DNA from: Excoecaria cochinchinensis
Taxonomy: Eukaryota; Streptophyta; Magnoliopsida; Malpighiales; Euphorbiaceae
Reading direction: 5' to 3'
NCBI GenBank assembly: GCA_947683425.1
Contig: CANTUQ010000004.1
Location: 9,152,001-9,216,000, forward strand
Length of the DNA stretch: 64,000 nt
The position numbers and the translations under genes are program-made. The notes below the pieces were generated by a model, which did no database searches, was not told where the DNA came from, and saw only the letters and a list, made by a program, of their open reading frames with translations. Below, piece by piece: positions 10,759 to 20,951 of the stretch (its first letter is position 1; each line of letters starts with the position of its first letter).

Positions 10759-12693
10759 AACTTACTTACTTAAGCTGCAGCACAGGGACCCTATAGGCAT
10801 GCCTACCTATCCAATACTTGACTGGCAGGCTTAAGTTGTTTAATTATGTCATTCATTTCACATTGATCAATCTTCATAGCACATATATCATTTATGACCA
10901 CATTCTCTTTTACAAATGCACTTTAACCCATCAACTCTTTACATCACTTAGTTAAGTTCAAGAATCATCATGTCATAAGCATATACACATCATTTAAGCA
11001 TAACATCGCTTTCACACATATGTATATTGTTAATTTATTAAGTAAATTACAAATCTTAATCATGCTCATAAGTTCTCCCCATGATAACTACTTTTGTGTT
11101 CATTTAATAACCCTAAACATGCATAATAAGTTGAGGGGAAAGTTATGGGCTTGACCAATGCCAACCATATGCTTTAAAACATAAATATAAGTCATTTTAA
11201 GCATTTTTCTGTCGCGAGGTCGCGACGCTGTCGCGATCGCGACAGTAGCTCACCTTGGGAGCCCTACGAGACTGGGTTTTACACCCATATTGCATCGCGA
11301 AAACCGACCCCTACACGTCATTTTTAGGCAAAGTTGTCTTCTTAACAATTGTTTCCCTACGTCTTATCTGTCAAATGGGACAAGTTTCAGGTCATTTGGA
11401 TTCCTAAAGTAAGAGATATGTATTAAACACTACAGACTGTTCAAACCAACCAAACTAGTCAGATACATGTCCGGTTTTTGCCATTTTTGAGCATCTTACT
11501 GACAGAATAAAATTATGGTCATTCTTAGACTTTTGTAGGAACAGCAGTCACGGATCCAATGAATCAAGAATCACTCAATTTGGATTTTTCAAACTATATT
11601 TATGACAAAAACACTACCCGGAGGTCAGATCACATATAAACAGAACCTTTCCTTTAACCAAGGTTTATACTTTAATTGAGCTCATAACAACTCAATCATC
11701 AACTCCAATACAAATCAACCATATAATTCAACTATATCATCTTTCAAATCACATACACCATAATCATATATAAGTTTCTAAAAAAAACAAGCATACAATT
11801 CACACATTTAGATTAGTTCCCAAACCTCACACTCCTTAGCTCCTAATGGGGTTGTTGTTCACTTGATTCCCCAACCTTTGCTTTGCCTTTAAACTTCCTC
11901 TTTTCTTTAGCTATTAAGCATGTATTTTCAGCATTAATATTCCTCATAATAACCTCATAAAATCACACTAAGAATAGGTAGATGAAATAGAATTTTACAT
12001 GCATGATTATACCATCATTTTACCTTACAAATCCTTGATCTTTGCTCTTAATTTACATGTATACAACCCTTCCAACTAACACTCACTCAAGGCAGAATTT
12101 TGAAGGAAGAAGAGAGCTTAATTTGCTGAAAAACAAGTACAAAAGAGTGACTTTCTAAGACATACGAATTTTAGCTCTCCCTCTCTCTTTCTTTCTCACA
12201 AAATGAAGACTAAAGAAGAAGACTCAAATGTTGTACAAAGATGCAGAAAATAAAGACCTCAAATCCACTGAAATTTCCCACTCAACTAATGCTAAATGAT
12301 GATGAGTCCACTCATCACAACCCACTACAAATGTCACTAAGAAAAGCTATCCCCCATTAGCTTCCACTACCCTTATAATATTTCCTCAAATTTTCCAGCA
12401 ATTCCCACTAAAAAAATCTGCTCCCACTACTCTTATTTATCCATTATTTTCTACCTTAATCTCTTGTTAATTAACTTAATTAACCCTCCATTGATTTACC
12501 CATGCATAATGTCATTTTAATCACTTACATACTTGTTATTTTAGCAATTAGGTCCTTTTATAAATTTCAGATTAATCCACATTCATAATTAATTGCTTAA
12601 ACACCACTTAAATCAGAAATTACCCCTTAACACATACACATACATACTTCACATGTCATACCGAAACAACTAGGGTGTAATGCGGCCATTACA

Positions 12694-12708
12694 ATTCTCC
12701 CCTCCTTA
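12694..12708 (-). other. Polypurine tract of element E
   Basis: The minus strand reads AAGGAGGGGAGAAT immediately before the 3' LTR. Similar tracts lie at the same place in G (33198), B (29631) and H (45665). Confidence 0.75.
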
Positions 12709-12897
12709 AAGAATTTCGTCCTCGAAATTCATACCTGCGTCAAACAAATGAGGATGTTGTTCACGCATAGCAGCTTCTGGTTCCCAAGTTGCTTCTTCTA
12801 CTCCGTGATGTTGCCAGAGTACTTTAACAAGTGGTATCTGCTTATTTCGAAGTTGCCTTACTTCTCGTGCTAGAATTGTCTTTGGTTTTTTCATCAT
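12706..12897 (-). pseudogene. Chromodomain-like C-terminal tail of E integrase
   Basis: The frame contains PLVKVLWQHHGVEEATWEPE followed by a short acidic end and a stop next to the polypurine tract. This VLW...EEATWE pattern is the chromodomain-like module at the end of integrase in plant chromoviruses, thought to steer integration to particular chromatin. It is out of frame with the preceding GPY/F block. The change falls in a run of six A on the coding strand (plus-strand T run 12886-12891), which could be a real mutation or a base-calling slip. Confidence 0.85.
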
Positions 12898-13108
12898 AGG
12901 AGAAATCCGGTTGCACTTCTACTTCTTGTACATGCAACACATAAGATTTATCTAATCTATATCGTCTCAGCATAGATACGTGGAACACATCATGTAACTT
13001 GCTTAATGCTGGAGGCAAAGCTAAACGATATGCCATAGAACCTATTCTTTCCAAAATCTCATAAGGTCCAATAAACCTTGGACTTAAATTTCCACACTTT
13101 ATTACCAA
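12842..13108 (-). pseudogene. GPY/F module of E integrase
   Basis: LSPRFIGPYEILERIG followed by VFHVSMLRRY is the C-terminal GPY/F domain found in gypsy integrases of the chromovirus type. It is displaced by one base from the catalytic core upstream (change near 13093) and from the tail downstream. In an intact polyprotein these three blocks are continuous. Confidence 0.85.
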
Positions 13109-13829
13109 ACCTCAATACTTTCCTCCAAGGCGACACCTTCAGAAATACTTTATCGCCTACTTGGTACTCAATGTCTCTTCGCTTCAAGTCAGCATAAGAT
13201 TTTTGTCTATCACTTGCTGCTTTTAGCCTTTGCTGAATCATCTTAGCTTTTTCCTCAGTATCTCTCACAAGATCCGGCCCAATAATTCTATTTTCATTCA
13301 ACTCTGTCCAACATACTGGTGTACGACATCTTCTTCCATACAGCACCTCATATGGCGCCATGCCAATGCTGGTTTGATAACTATTATTATAAGCAAACTC
13401 CATGAGTGGAAGGTATTTGTCCCAACTCTTGGAGAAATCCAGAACACATGCCCGCATCAAATCCTCCAAAATCTGAATAATTCTTTCCGATTGCCCGTCT
13501 GTCTGTGGATGGAAAGCTGTACTGAAATTCAACCTTGTTCCCAAAGCAGCTTGTAACCTCTTCCAAAACTTGGAAGTAAACCGGGGATCCCTATCAGACA
13601 CAATTGTCAAAGGTACTCCATGAAGGCGAACTATCTCTTTAACATACAGATCAGCCAACTTATCAAGAGAATAGTCCATCCGAACTGAAATGAAATGTGC
13701 TGACTTTGAAAATCTGTCCACAATCACCCATACTGCATCTTGCTGTTTTGAAGTTAAAGGCAATCCTGTGACAAAATCCATTGTGACATTATCCCATTTC
13801 CACTGTGGAATAGGAAGTGGATTCAACAT
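13059..13829 (-). pseudogene. Integrase catalytic core of element E
   Basis: The D,D,E triad is visible: MDFVTGLP near the start, IVSDRDPRF in the middle, and DGQSERIIQILEDL. The block joins element cDNA to host DNA in functional elements. It is separated from the zinc-finger part of integrase by a stop (13847-13849) and a one-base loss just before 13829. Its last 15 residues run into a wrong frame before the GPY/F block. The core itself is uninterrupted over about 240 residues. Confidence 0.88.
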
Positions 13830-13846
13830 CCTTGAGGTACTTGATG

Positions 13847-14698
13847 CTATGCTTTAACTTGCTGACAGGTAAGACATTTAGATACATACTCAATTATATC
13901 GTTCTTCATACCTGGCCACCAATACAGTGGTTTCAGATCCTGATACATTTTATTTCCGCCCGGATGCATAGTGAAAACTGTGTTATGTGCTTCATGAAGC
14001 AATCTTTTCTTCAATTCTTTATCATCAGCCACACATATCCTGTTCTTGTACCGCAGTACTCCATTCTTATCCACTATATACTCAGACTTACTATCTTTGC
14101 CCACTGACTGCCAAACTTGTTGTAACTTAGGGTCATTCTTTTGAGCTGCTAACAAATCATCTATCAACACAGGTCTTGCTTTTAAATGAACAAGCAAAGC
14201 TCCATCAGATGTAAATCTCCATCTCACATGCTTCAACTGCATCGCTGAAACTATCTTCCTACTTAGCGCATCAGCCACCACATTGGCTTTACCCGGATGA
14301 TAATCTACTATGCAATCATAGTCTTTAAACAGCTCTAGCCATCTTCTTTGCCTCAAGTTCAACTCCTTCTGAGTAAGCAGATATTTCAAGCTTTTGTGAT
14401 CGGTGTAGATTTTACACTTCTCACCATACAGATAATGTCGCCATATCTTTAAGGCAAACACTATTGCAGCCAATTCTAAATCATGAGTTGGATAATTCTG
14501 CTCATGCGGCTTTAGTTGCCTGGATGCATAAGCTACCACCTTTCCATCTTGCATAAGCACACATCCTAATCCCACTCCAGAGGCATCTGTGTACAACACA
14601 TACTCTTTACCAGACATAGGTTGCGTAAGAACCGGGGCCTCTACTAACATCTTTTTCAACTGATCAAAACTCTGCTGACATTTTTTCCGACCACACAT
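13847..14698 (-). pseudogene. RNase H and integrase zinc finger of element E
   Basis: The frame opens with RNase H (YTDASGVGLGCVL carries the first catalytic Asp, TDHKSLKYLLTQ and ADALSR follow). It continues into the HHCC zinc finger of integrase (HPGGNKMYQDLK, then CLTCQQVKA). It ends at a TAG at 13847-13849 directly after the zinc finger. The upstream join to reverse transcriptase is broken by a one-base change in an A6 run on the coding strand (14681-14686). Confidence 0.88.
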
Positions 14699-17300
14699 AC
14701 TTCACTCCTTTTCGTAGCAACCTGGTCATAGGTGAAGCTATCACTGAAAATCCTTTCACAAACCTTCTGTAATATCCTGCCAAACCCAAGAAACTACGAA
14801 CTTCAAGCACATTCCTAGGTGGCTTCCAGTTCACAACAGCTTCTATCTTAGCTGGATCCACTTTAATCCCCTCAGAAGATATTATATGACCCAGAAAGGA
14901 TACTTCCCGCAACCAAAATTCACATTTACTCAACTTGGCATACAACTGATGTTCCCATAGCGTCTGAAGTACTATCCTTAGATGTTGCTCATGTTCTTTC
15001 TCATCCTTGGAATAAACCAGAATATCGTCGATGAACACCACTACAAACTGATCAAGATAAGGCCTGAATACTCGATTCATCAAGTCCATAAATGCAGCAG
15101 GCGCATTTGTCAACCCGAATGGCATTACTAAAAATTCATAATGTCCATACCGAGTTCTGAATGCTGTTTTAGGTATATCTTCTTTCTTTACTTGTAACTG
15201 ATAATACCCAGAACGCAAATCAATCTTGGAGAACACACCTGCTCCTCTTAACTGATCAAACAAATCTTCAATCCGTGGCAAGGGATACCGATTCTTCACT
15301 GTCACCTTATTCAGCTGTCGGTAATCAATACACATTCTCATCGTGCCATCTTTCTTCTTAACAAACAAAACAGGTGCTCCCCATGGTGACACACTGGGTC
15401 TTATAAAACCCCTATCTAACAATTCTTGCAATTGAACCTTCAGTTCCTTCAATTCTGTTGGAGCCATTCTGTATGGTGCCTTAGACACTGGTGTCGTTCC
15501 CGGTAACACATCAATAGATAACTCTACTTCCCTTAGTGGTGGTATACCACCCAATTCTTCTGGAAACACATCAGGAAACTCCCTTACAATCGGTATATCT
15601 TGCAGCTTCACATTCTCTCTCTTATTATCCAAAACCAAAGCAAGATAAGCTTCACATCCTTTTCTTAAACATCGACTGGCTCGCATCGCAGTTATCACAT
15701 TCACAAGAGGATTAGTACAAACCCCTTTTATTGCCACTCTATTCCCTTTGTCATCACTAAGCATCACAATCTTTCTTTTAAACTTCACATCAGCGTCATA
15801 CTTAGTTAACCAATCCATACCCAAAATCAAGTCAAACTCATCAAAGGGTAACTCAATCATATCTGCAGGAAATTCATAACCTTGCACTCGTAATGCGCAA
15901 TTCCTATGTACCCGATTCACATACACAGAACTCCCCAGAGGACTTGTTACACATATATCATATGCTAAACATTCAGCTTTAGACATTCTTTCACTTATCT
16001 TATTAAAACATACATATGAATGACTAGATCCAGGATCTATAAGAGCAAACATATCCATATCATAAAGTATAAAAGTACCTGCTATCACTTCTGGTGCATC
16101 TTGCTCTTCACGAGCCTTCAGGGCATAAGCACGGATAGATCCCGCACCTGACCTGTCTACATTTTCAGAATCAACTACCCACCTTGACTGATTTCCTCTA
16201 TCACGTCCTCTACCTCGTCCTCTGTTAACTGAAGGCATATTTGAACCACCTCTACTTTGCTCCTGCTGATTACTCACTGCTACATGTGGTTGAGGGCAAT
16301 TGGCAATAAAATGTTCCGTGCTTCCACATCTAAAACAAGCACCTATGACCTTCCGACACTCACCCCAATGTCTCCTCCCACAGTGAGGGCATTCAGGTAT
16401 ATCAATTCGACTATTGGCTGTTCTTCGACTCTGATGAGCTACTGGGGGTTTTCCCCACTTCTTTCCTCTTACTGCAGAACCATATCTAGATTCCTCTGGT
16501 GGTGCCATGATAGAATCTCGTGGCCTTTTTCCCGCATTGTATCCTCCTCTATTGGCACTTCTTTTCTGTCTCCATTCCCTCTGAGCCTCAAGATTCTTTT
16601 CAGCTCTTAAAGCTGCCTGTACTATCCTGTAATAACTCACATTCTGATCTGTAGTTAATGAAATCAGCAATGCCTTTATTTCCTCATTTAGTCCTTCCTC
16701 AAATTGCTGACACCTCAATCCCACAGTCAGGACATCTTTTGGAGCATACTTACTCAATCGACAAAATTCTGCTTCGTACTCAGAAACAGACATGGTTCTC
16801 TGTCTCAGACTTAAGAATTTCTTCCAATTTGCCTCTTGATATGCCTTGGTGAGAAACTTTTGCCTGAATTCACTTTCAAAGAAATTCCAATCCACCGGAT
16901 CAGGAAGCTCAGGATTCTGTAATACCAACTTCCACCAGTCATAAGCAGCGCCCTGAAGCAAAGACACAACACACTCAAGCCACTGATCTTGAGGACACCG
17001 TATCTCCTTGAGAATTCTCTCTACCTTCTCAATCCAGTATTCCGCTTTTTCAGATTCATCTAACTTTGTCCCAAAGAACTCTTCAGCTCCATGCTTTCTT
17101 AAGGACTCTGTTGGTATTCTAGGTGCCATCATACGCTCCATAAACCTTGCCATATCCTGTGTCATTTTTATCACTGCTTCCATGGGTCCCGCTAACATCT
17201 CATCTCCAAGTCTAGCTGGCCCAGATTGTCTAGTGCCCGTCCTCTCAGCTTCTCGAGGGTTCACACTTTCAGCTGTTTCCTCTTGACGATCAGGATTCAT
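14664..17300 (-). CDS. gag-protease-reverse transcriptase polyprotein of element E (878 aa, open)
   Basis: This is the longest open frame in the window. Residues about 90-210 form the retrotransposon gag domain. CPHC and CFRCGSTEHFIANC (about 304-335) are zinc-knuckle motifs, the second a classical CX2CX4HX4C. ALIDPGSSHSYVC (about 419-431) is the protease active site with DPG. Reverse transcriptase spans about 590-780 with MCIDYRQLNKV, LRSGYYQL and FIDDILVYSK, the last holding the two metal-binding Asp. The start at 17300 follows the primer binding site by about 95 bases and matches the gag starts of G and I. The frame is lost at 14681-14686 before RNase H, so the ending MSAEF is not native. 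gag through RT look intact. Confidence 0.9.
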   Translation of the reverse strand: MNPDRQEETAESVNPREAERTGTRQSGPARLGDEMLAGPMEAVIKMTQDMARFMERMMAPRIPTESLRKHGAEEFFGTKLDESEKAEYWIEKVERILKEIRCPQDQWLECVVSLLQGAAYDWWKLVLQNPELPDPVDWNFFESEFRQKFLTKAYQEANWKKFLSLRQRTMSVSEYEAEFCRLSKYAPKDVLTVGLRCQQFEEGLNEEIKALLISLTTDQNVSYYRIVQAALRAEKNLEAQREWRQKRSANRGGYNAGKRPRDSIMAPPEESRYGSAVRGKKWGKPPVAHQSRRTANSRIDIPECPHCGRRHWGECRKVIGACFRCGSTEHFIANCPQPHVAVSNQQEQSRGGSNMPSVNRGRGRGRDRGNQSRWVVDSENVDRSGAGSIRAYALKAREEQDAPEVIAGTFILYDMDMFALIDPGSSHSYVCFNKISERMSKAECLAYDICVTSPLGSSVYVNRVHRNCALRVQGYEFPADMIELPFDEFDLILGMDWLTKYDADVKFKRKIVMLSDDKGNRVAIKGVCTNPLVNVITAMRASRCLRKGCEAYLALVLDNKRENVKLQDIPIVREFPDVFPEELGGIPPLREVELSIDVLPGTTPVSKAPYRMAPTELKELKVQLQELLDRGFIRPSVSPWGAPVLFVKKKDGTMRMCIDYRQLNKVTVKNRYPLPRIEDLFDQLRGAGVFSKIDLRSGYYQLQVKKEDIPKTAFRTRYGHYEFLVMPFGLTNAPAAFMDLMNRVFRPYLDQFVVVFIDDILVYSKDEKEHEQHLRIVLQTLWEHQLYAKLSKCEFWLREVSFLGHIISSEGIKVDPAKIEAVVNWKPPRNVLEVRSFLGLAGYYRRFVKGFSVIASPMTRLLRKGVKYVWSEKMSAEF

Positions 17301-17394
17301 CGTAAAATCTACAAAAATTTAACCAAGGACTTCCGCATTAGGTCAACATAACTATACACATCCTATCTACCCTTTATTCCCAGAAAAGACTAAA

Positions 17395-17411
17395 CCTTTG
17401 CTCTGATGCCA
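17395..17411 (-). other. Primer binding site of element E
   Basis: The minus strand reads TGGCATCAGAGC five bases after the 5' LTR end, one mismatch from the initiator-Met tRNA complement. Confidence 0.8.
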
Positions 17412-17416
17412 CAAGT

Positions 17417-18053
17417 TGTCACGCCCAGTTCCACTCGCTAAAGCTGATGCAGCTATAACGATAGGAAGTGACCGCGCATGCAAAATTACTTACATATGCT
17501 GAACTTAAGGTGATCATAAAAACCGATACAAATAAATTTGTATCTATACTTATTCATGCCATCCACATGCAGCACACATAAACATATATTTCACCATAAA
17601 CATGCTAGGTTGTTATCCTTATAGTTACATGCCAACATACTTGTACGTTACACATAAACTTATATATCACATGAGCATACAGCTTTACTTACTTTCCATT
17701 TTGCATATACTATGTTATTATCTTATGCTTACAAGCCAAAACATGCTTTGTACATACAACACGCATATCCCAAGGGATAACCCAACCTACACTAATCCTA
17801 GTGTTGACCTTTGACCTGCGGAGTCTTCCTTCGAATACCTACTTCCGTACCTGCACGGATTAAAGAAAACCCGTGCTAAGCGTTTTACGCTTAGTGGGGA
17901 ACTCACACATAACAAGCAATAGGGTATTTTAACATACGCATCAGCAACAGATAAGATAAGCATATTTAGCATCTCAATTCATAACATATATTCATACCAA
18001 TTAAACTATGCGGTCATATTACCATTTATCACATAAGTTAATTTTTCATCCCA
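17417..18053 (-). repeat. Truncated 5' LTR of element E
   Basis: The first 637 bp counted from TGTCACGCCC match 9867-10503 with a single difference noted (CACACATAAC against CACATATAAC). At 18053 identity ends and a Tat polypurine tract begins. The hairpin ladder, hairpin cassette and promoter of this LTR copy are therefore missing, so E probably has no promoter of its own left. Confidence 0.9.
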
Positions 18054-20702
18054 AAAACTGGGGGCAACTGTAGACATCAGGTCCTGATGCAGCACAGACC
18101 AAGGTTACCCAATGATGAAAATGATGCTTGTTCATGAGTAAAATGGTTAAAAGTGATAATTTCCTTGTTGAAGCTTTAATAAAAATAAAAATAATAATTT
18201 TTTTAATTATTTTTTGGGTTTTCGGCGACCTGTCGCCCTACGATCTGTGACGTGAGAGGTGGCTCCTACTGGCAGCATTCACCTGTGGGCAGTACTCGCG
18301 AGCCGCGGCACCTGAGCACAACATACGGCCCCCTACACGATGGTGCATGTCGTGCAAGGCGCATGTCGCCACCTGCACAGGGGCGCATATTGTGCAAGCC
18401 ACATGTGGCCCCCCTGCGCGAGGGCACATGTCGCGCAGGCAGCATGCGGGCCCTATGTAAGGCCGCACATCGTGCAGGCGACATGCGGCTCCCGCTCATG
18501 GAGCCGCATGTCGCGCGGACGACATTCGGCCTCCTGCGCAGAGAAGCATGTCTCGCGGGCAATATGTGGCCCCCAGCGCGAGGGTGCATGTCGTGCGTTT
18601 CCTATGTTTGGCAGCGCACCATTTTTCCAATTTTCTCGAGTTTTTGGTTTGAAATTCGGACTCCCTTTTCGATTTTTTAAGGGGATAAAATTTTATTTTA
18701 AAGGGTAATTAAGGGTTTTTAACAAAAAAAAAAAAGTTTTTGAGAAACCTAATTTTTGAGGAGCATAAAAAAACAAAAGTGAGAAGAGGAAAAAAAGGGA
18801 GGATGGGTTTTTGAATGGCAGAAATAAGAATTTCGAGAGAGAGAAAGAGTTGGAGAGTAGTAAAGTTTTCTGAGCCAAGGAAATTAATTTCTTGCGCTTA
18901 AGATTTCATTGTTTTCATTGGATTTTGTTCAACAGTAAAGATTTTTAAACTTAAATTTTAGTGAGGAAACTTTGTTCTGAAGCTTTTCTCATCCTGATTT
19001 AAATTTTCTTTCAAGCAATCTACGGGGAAATCAACTTTTCTTCATTTTGCAATCAAAAGTCATACCTCTGAGGGTAAATACCTGGGCTAAATCGGTTCTT
19101 TCTTTTTCTTTCTTATTTTGCGTCGCTAATTTGTTTCCTCCATTGTATGTACTATATATATTTCTTGCTGTTTGTTATATTTGACATAAACTTAAATTTG
19201 ATTATTATCTATTGCCTATTGTTGTTGTATTATTAATATATTTGTTGTTGCATATTGCTAGGTTGTTATTTGTTATGATTAATCTGCGTGTTTACCGTTT
19301 ATCACTATCAATATTTTGCTTGGTTGTTTATTATTAATCCGTACGCTGTTATTGTTTTTAGTCTATTGTTGTTTATTAACATCTTTTTGTCGTTATAATA
19401 TTTAAGTTATTTTGTTGTTTGTTATGATTAATATCATTTAGATTAACTTAGATCAATATGCTGGCATGATGCATGGAATATAGGATTAACCGGTAAAATA
19501 TTTAATACTAACTTTATTTCTATTTCATTCCGCACATAGTTATTAATTTCAAATTTTTTTATCCAATTTATTCTTCTATGTAAGTATTAATTTTGTTCTT
19601 GTTTATCGTATTTGTTTATATTTAATTAATTTAATTGATTGTTTATATTTGATTAATTTAATTGATTGTTTATATTATTTTGTTGGTTGTCTGGTTATAT
19701 TTTACTTTATTAATTTAATCTAATTCGCTAACGTTCTTCTTTGTTTTTTTTATTGCCTATAAAATTTATTTATTTTGACCTTGAGTAATATTCCTAGGCT
19801 AGCCGAAGATCAAGGGATTAAAGACTTTCAAAATTTCGGTTTGCATTTTTAATTGTTGGATTTTCTTTATTATGTCATTTTATGTTGTATGTAAAATGTA
19901 TCTTAAATCCATTTATGTTATAGAAGTTCATGTTTTTTCTACAATAATTAATTGGGGGTTTTTTCCTAATAAAATGGACCAATGTCCTATTTTAACCAAT
20001 AAAATGTCACTTTCAAAAGGAGAGTTAATTTTCATAAAATGGGATCACTCATCCTGTTTTTCTCAATAAATACCATAAAATAGTTCTCTAATTTTTTGAG
20101 TTAATAAAAGGGAACCAATGTTCCTAAACACTAATAAATATCCCGATTTGTGCATGATGTATTTTATTTTATTTATTCTTTTTGTATAGTATTTATTTAT
20201 TTATTCATTTTGGGCCTTTGTAATTAATTTTGGGGCAATTTTATTCTTTTATTTATTTATGCTTTCTTTACTTTGGGGAATGTTCTTTCCCATATCTTTC
20301 ACATGGAATTTATTTACCACTTTTTTTTATCACTTGCTTTATTGCTTTTTAAAATGCTTGAAATGCGCTTTAAATTTATTGCATGATCGCTTGAGATGAG
20401 AGATGGAATTTCGATTTCTTAAAAACTCATTTATAAACTTAACTTAAGGTATTAATAAGAGTGAAGTTTCAAACACCTTCTTTGGTTTAAAACCCCCGAG
20501 GTTAGATGGCCTTTCCCAATTTTTTGTAAATTGGGTGGCGACTCTAAGATAGCTCAAAGGTACCTAAAGGTTTCATGAGGTTAGATGAAATTCCCAATGT
20601 TCTATTGGGTAGGGGATTTCAAAATGTCTCGTGTTACCCAAAATCTAGACGCTAATCCTTCTTACCCTTAAGGCGGGCCGGGTTCGGGCGGCATGCGTCA
20701 CA
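18054..20702 (+). repeat. Polypurine tract and 3' LTR of a plus-strand Tat element (F1)
   Basis: AAAACTGGGGGCAAC (18054-18068) is a polypurine tract directly before TGTAGACATCAGG (18069). The LTR ends GCATGCGTCACA at 20702, 2634 bp. No primer binding site follows, so this is a 3' LTR. It carries a GC-rich island (18238-18605), a GAGGGTAAATA landmark near 19070, GGACCAATGTCC (19977-19988) and CCCAAT-GTTCT-ATTGGG (near 20593-20609). It may be the 3' LTR of the Tat element whose 3' UTR lies at 4331-5301; this is inferred from orientation alone. Confidence 0.85.
18238..18605 (+). repeat. GC-rich island of GCATGTCG-type repeats in Tat LTR F1
   Basis: About ten units of 30-34 bp resemble GCATGTCGCGCAGGC followed by GACATGCGGCCCC. 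ATGTCG and CGACAT arms give overlapping inverted repeats. ORFs of over 100 codons appear on both strands here because of composition. Confidence 0.75.
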
Positions 20703-20951
20703 GTGTGACATGTATGGAATATGCAGGAAAATAGATCTCGCAAGGGTCAACTAGTTTGATCGACGGGCTCCCCATCGGAGAACCGAACTTTAAATTCTCC
20801 TCCTTTCCTTGGGATTTGTGCACTCTCAACACTTCAAACCTCAACCAGAGCTTTCTTTCCAGGTTTTCCTCTCTTTTCTTCATACTTTTCCTTGTTAATT
20901 TAAAATTTTAGCCGTAATACTTAGAAAATTTCTTCATCTGTCTTCACCAAA
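20703..20951 (+). other. Leader region before the gene relic, no gene seen
   Basis: This mixed-composition sequence with a pyrimidine-rich stretch (20790-20895) resembles a plant 5' untranslated region more than an LTR. It starts GTGTGACATG directly after LTR F1 and shows no primer binding site. Confidence 0.4.

Larger units (their letters stand above)
9867..12693 (-). repeat. 3' LTR of element E
   Basis: On the minus strand it starts TGTAATGGCCGC (12693) and ends GGGCGTGACA (9867), 2827 bp. A TATA-like ATATTATAAGG lies about 320 bp from the start (near 12371-12381), followed by a pyrimidine-rich leader. A short hairpin cassette of GTCGCG words (11209-11245), a hairpin ladder (10604-10758) and the double hairpin (10303-10344) follow. 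There is no gene. Confidence 0.9.
9867..18053 (-). mobile_element. Young, nearly complete chromovirus E (Tekay/Del-type)
   Basis: The order on the minus strand is truncated 5' LTR (18053-17417), primer binding site, gag, protease, reverse transcriptase, RNase H, integrase, chromodomain-like tail, polypurine tract and full 3' LTR (12693-9867). Over the 637 bp that both LTRs share I saw one difference, so insertion is recent. Coding capacity is interrupted by only five lesions. The element sits in LTR K. Its 5' LTR ends abruptly at a Tat polypurine tract, so one flank and the target-site duplication are missing. Confidence 0.9.

Noticed and set aside
18238..18708. Overlapping ORFs of 107-142 codons on both strands
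   Set aside because: They arise from the GC-rich repeat island of LTR F1, which has few stops in any frame; no domain or start context supports them.
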